A stretch of DNA of 64,000 bases. Origin: an uncultured Clostridia bacterium. Its GTDB lineage: Bacteria > Bacillota > Clostridia > Christensenellales > Aristaeellaceae. How positions within the stretch are numbered: the stretch's first letter is position 1; each line of letters begins with the position of its first letter. The position numbers were made by a program, and so were the translations under genes. Where the stretch lies: contig CAKULG010000004.1 of the NCBI GenBank assembly GCA_934667105.1, positions 62,001-126,000 of the forward strand, in the 5' to 3' direction. This document shows positions 62,819 through 64,000 of this stretch, piece after piece. A model generated the notes under the pieces. It was not told the DNA's origin and did no database searches. It was given only the letters and a program-made list of their open reading frames with translations.

Positions 62819-64000
62819 TCAGGCGCGAAGCAGTGCGCCGAATTTCTCCTTGCTGATTTTCAGCGCCTTGTCGGTCAGCCGGGTGATTTCCTCCACGGTC
62901 AGGGTGTGATCAGCCGCGCGGAAGGTGAGGGAGAAGGCCACGGATTTATTCCCCAGGCCGATCTGCGCGCCCCGGAACACATCGAACATACGGATATCCT
63001 CCAGCATGGGGCCGCAGCCGGCGCGCAGCGCCTCCATCAGCGGGCCCACCTGCTGCCCTTCGGGCATTACCAGCGCCAGATCGCGGGTGACGGCGGGGAA
63101 ACGGGCGATGGATTTCACTGTACCCATGGGCGTGCTGTGGGTGAAGAAGACGGGCAGATTCACCTGGGCCACATACACCCGGCCGGAAAGATCAAAGCGC
63201 TCCGCCGCATCGGGATGCACTTCGCCCAGCACGGCCAGCACCTCGTCTCCCGCCAGCAGCGCGGCCCGGCGGCCGGGATGCAGATAGCTTTCCTCGCAGG
63301 AGGCGATGCGATACGCCACCCCCGCCCGGACGCACAGCGCCTCGATCACGCCCCGCAGGGCGTAGAAATCCGCGTCGCCATACATGCCCAGCGCCAGTGC
63401 CGGGCTTTCCATGGGCAGGCCCTCCGCCGTGCGGTGGTTAGCGTCGTAAATCGTGCCCATTTCATAAAGACGGCCGTTTTCATTGCCGTTCTTGATATTG
63501 GTGGACAGCGTTTTCAGCAGGCCGCACAGCAGTGTGGTGCGCATGCAGGCGGTATCCTCGCCCAGGGGGTTGCGAACCATCAGCGGCTTGTTCCGGGGGT
63601 CGTCCTGGGGCAGGCCCAGCATTTCAATGGATTTTTGAGAAATGAAGGAGAAAGTCATGCTTTCATAGAAGCCCATGCCCGTCAACTCCCGGCGCAGTTC
63701 CCGCTGGCGCAGGGCCTTTTCATTCAGCCCGCCCCGGGGATTTTCGCCCCGCAGATGGGTGATGGGGATGCGGTCGTAGCCCGCATAACGCAGTACTTCC
63801 TCGCAGATATCCGCTTCCTGCTCGATATCCTGGCGGAAGGCGGGGGCGGTGACGGTCATTTCATCGCCGTTGCGCGTCACGGTGAATTGCAGCTTTTCCA
63901 GAATGCGGGTCATTTCCTCCGGCGCGATTTCCACGCCTGCGCGGCTGGCAATGCGGCGGCAGGAAACGGTGAGCGTGGCGGGGGTGATGGGGGCGGGATA
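62819..64000 (-). CDS. pheT: Phenylalanyl-tRNA synthetase beta subunit, C-terminal part
   Basis: The last 393 codons; the frame continues past the right edge. Seen here are the end of the B5 domain, the core-like region (Glu-Glu-Val-Leu-Arg-Tyr-Ala-Gly-Tyr-Asp-Arg-Ile-Pro, Arg-Asn-Pro-Leu-Gly-Glu-Asp, Met-Arg-Thr-Thr-Leu) and the anticodon-binding fold at the C-terminus (Ile-Ala-Arg-Phe-Pro-Ala-Val-Thr-Arg-Asp-Leu-Ala, Lys-Ser-Val-Ala-Phe-Ser-Leu-Thr-Phe). It forms the alpha2beta2 enzyme that loads tRNA-Phe. The full protein is usually near 800 residues, so about half is outside. Confidence 0.96.
   Translation of the reverse strand, partial: YPAPITPATLTVSCRRIASRAGVEIAPEEMTRILEKLQFTVTRNGDEMTVTAPAFRQDIEQEADICEEVLRYAGYDRIPITHLRGENPRGGLNEKALRQRELRRELTGMGFYESMTFSFISQKSIEMLGLPQDDPRNKPLMVRNPLGEDTACMRTTLLCGLLKTLSTNIKNGNENGRLYEMGTIYDANHRTAEGLPMESPALALGMYGDADFYALRGVIEALCVRAGVAYRIASCEESYLHPGRRAALLAGDEVLAVLGEVHPDAAERFDLSGRVYVAQVNLPVFFTHSTPMGTVKSIARFPAVTRDLALVMPEGQQVGPLMEALRAGCGPMLEDIRMFDVFRGAQIGLGNKSVAFSLTFRAADHTLTVEEITRLTDKALKISKEKFGALLRA

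Noticed and set aside
1..64000. tRNA, rRNA and CRISPR arrays
   Set aside because: Intergenic spaces were read for cloverleaf arms, rRNA blocks and regularly spaced repeats; none was recognised, although a tool could find degenerate cases that I missed.

Overview
The window reads as a chromosomal piece of a G+C-rich Bacillota (Clostridia-like) bacterium. Support comes from gene order and content: a complete nine-gene F-type ATP synthase operon, the order plsX-acpP-rnc-smc-ftsY, LytTR/GHKL and OmpR-type two-component systems, a SpoIID-like wall protein, uxu genes with a GH95 enzyme, and a Crh-like HPr homologue. Strong AGGAGG-type ribosome binding sites and many extended -10 promoters (TGN-TATAAT) are seen throughout. 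Placement below class (for example Christensenellales or Oscillospirales) is a guess. No rRNA, tRNA, transposase or CRISPR array was recognised.

Layout: (1) 1-7.5 kb, minus strand: the start of a secreted caspase-like protein, then atpI-B-E-F-H-A-G-D-C; the c subunit carries a two-carboxylate, probably Na+-coupling, motif. (2) 7.7-14.3 kb, plus strand: OmpR-type regulator, one-TM sensor kinase, MacB/LolD-type ABC ATPase, 929-residue double-FtsX permease and a membrane-anchored Ig-like protein, probably one envelope-stress or peptide-defence module. (3) 14.5-16 kb: a GNAT enzyme of lower G+C and a Cys-rich U32-like protein. (4) 16.1-22.9 kb, minus strand: M32 carboxypeptidase, LytTR regulator, soluble GHKL kinase and a heterodimeric ABC exporter. 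(5) 23.1-27.4 kb: a broken ROK regulator followed by a second, visibly AT-richer exporter pair paralogous to that in (4). (6) 27.8-33.9 kb: hexuronate genes (isomerase-like, mannonate oxidoreductase, uxuA) divergent from an AraC regulator and a GH95 glycosidase. (7) 34-36.4 kb: a five-repeat peptidoglycan-binding protein and a SpoIID-type lipoprotein. (8) 36.7-44.1 kb: a complete Opp-type peptide importer with alanine racemase. (9) 44.2-51.7 kb: radical SAM protein, plsX, acpP, rnc, smc, ftsY. (10) 51.7-62.8 kb: small housekeeping genes (GNATs, hydrolase, membrane-anchored MurF-like ligase plus Ddl, RNase HI, phosphodiester glycosidase, phosphatase, Crh-like protein, MscL with a zinc-ribbon tail, HAD phosphatase, DUF975 protein). 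(11) 62.8-64 kb, minus: the C-terminal part of pheT.

The best candidate for something undescribed is a four-copy element in which an extended -10 promoter is followed, at the predicted transcription start, by a hairpin and in three copies by a second hairpin (about 7702, 14447, 23052 on the minus strand, and 57364). Loop and pairing geometry are kept while stem bases change in compensating pairs, and the copies precede unrelated genes. Also worth a look: an SH3b-like domain inserted into the OppC permease, the AT-rich exporter pair next to a ROK remnant, a terminator whose 3' arm is the Shine-Dalgarno sequence of the next gene, a dispersed repeat of about 100 bp, and the MscL zinc ribbon. All coordinates, motifs and base compositions were read by eye.
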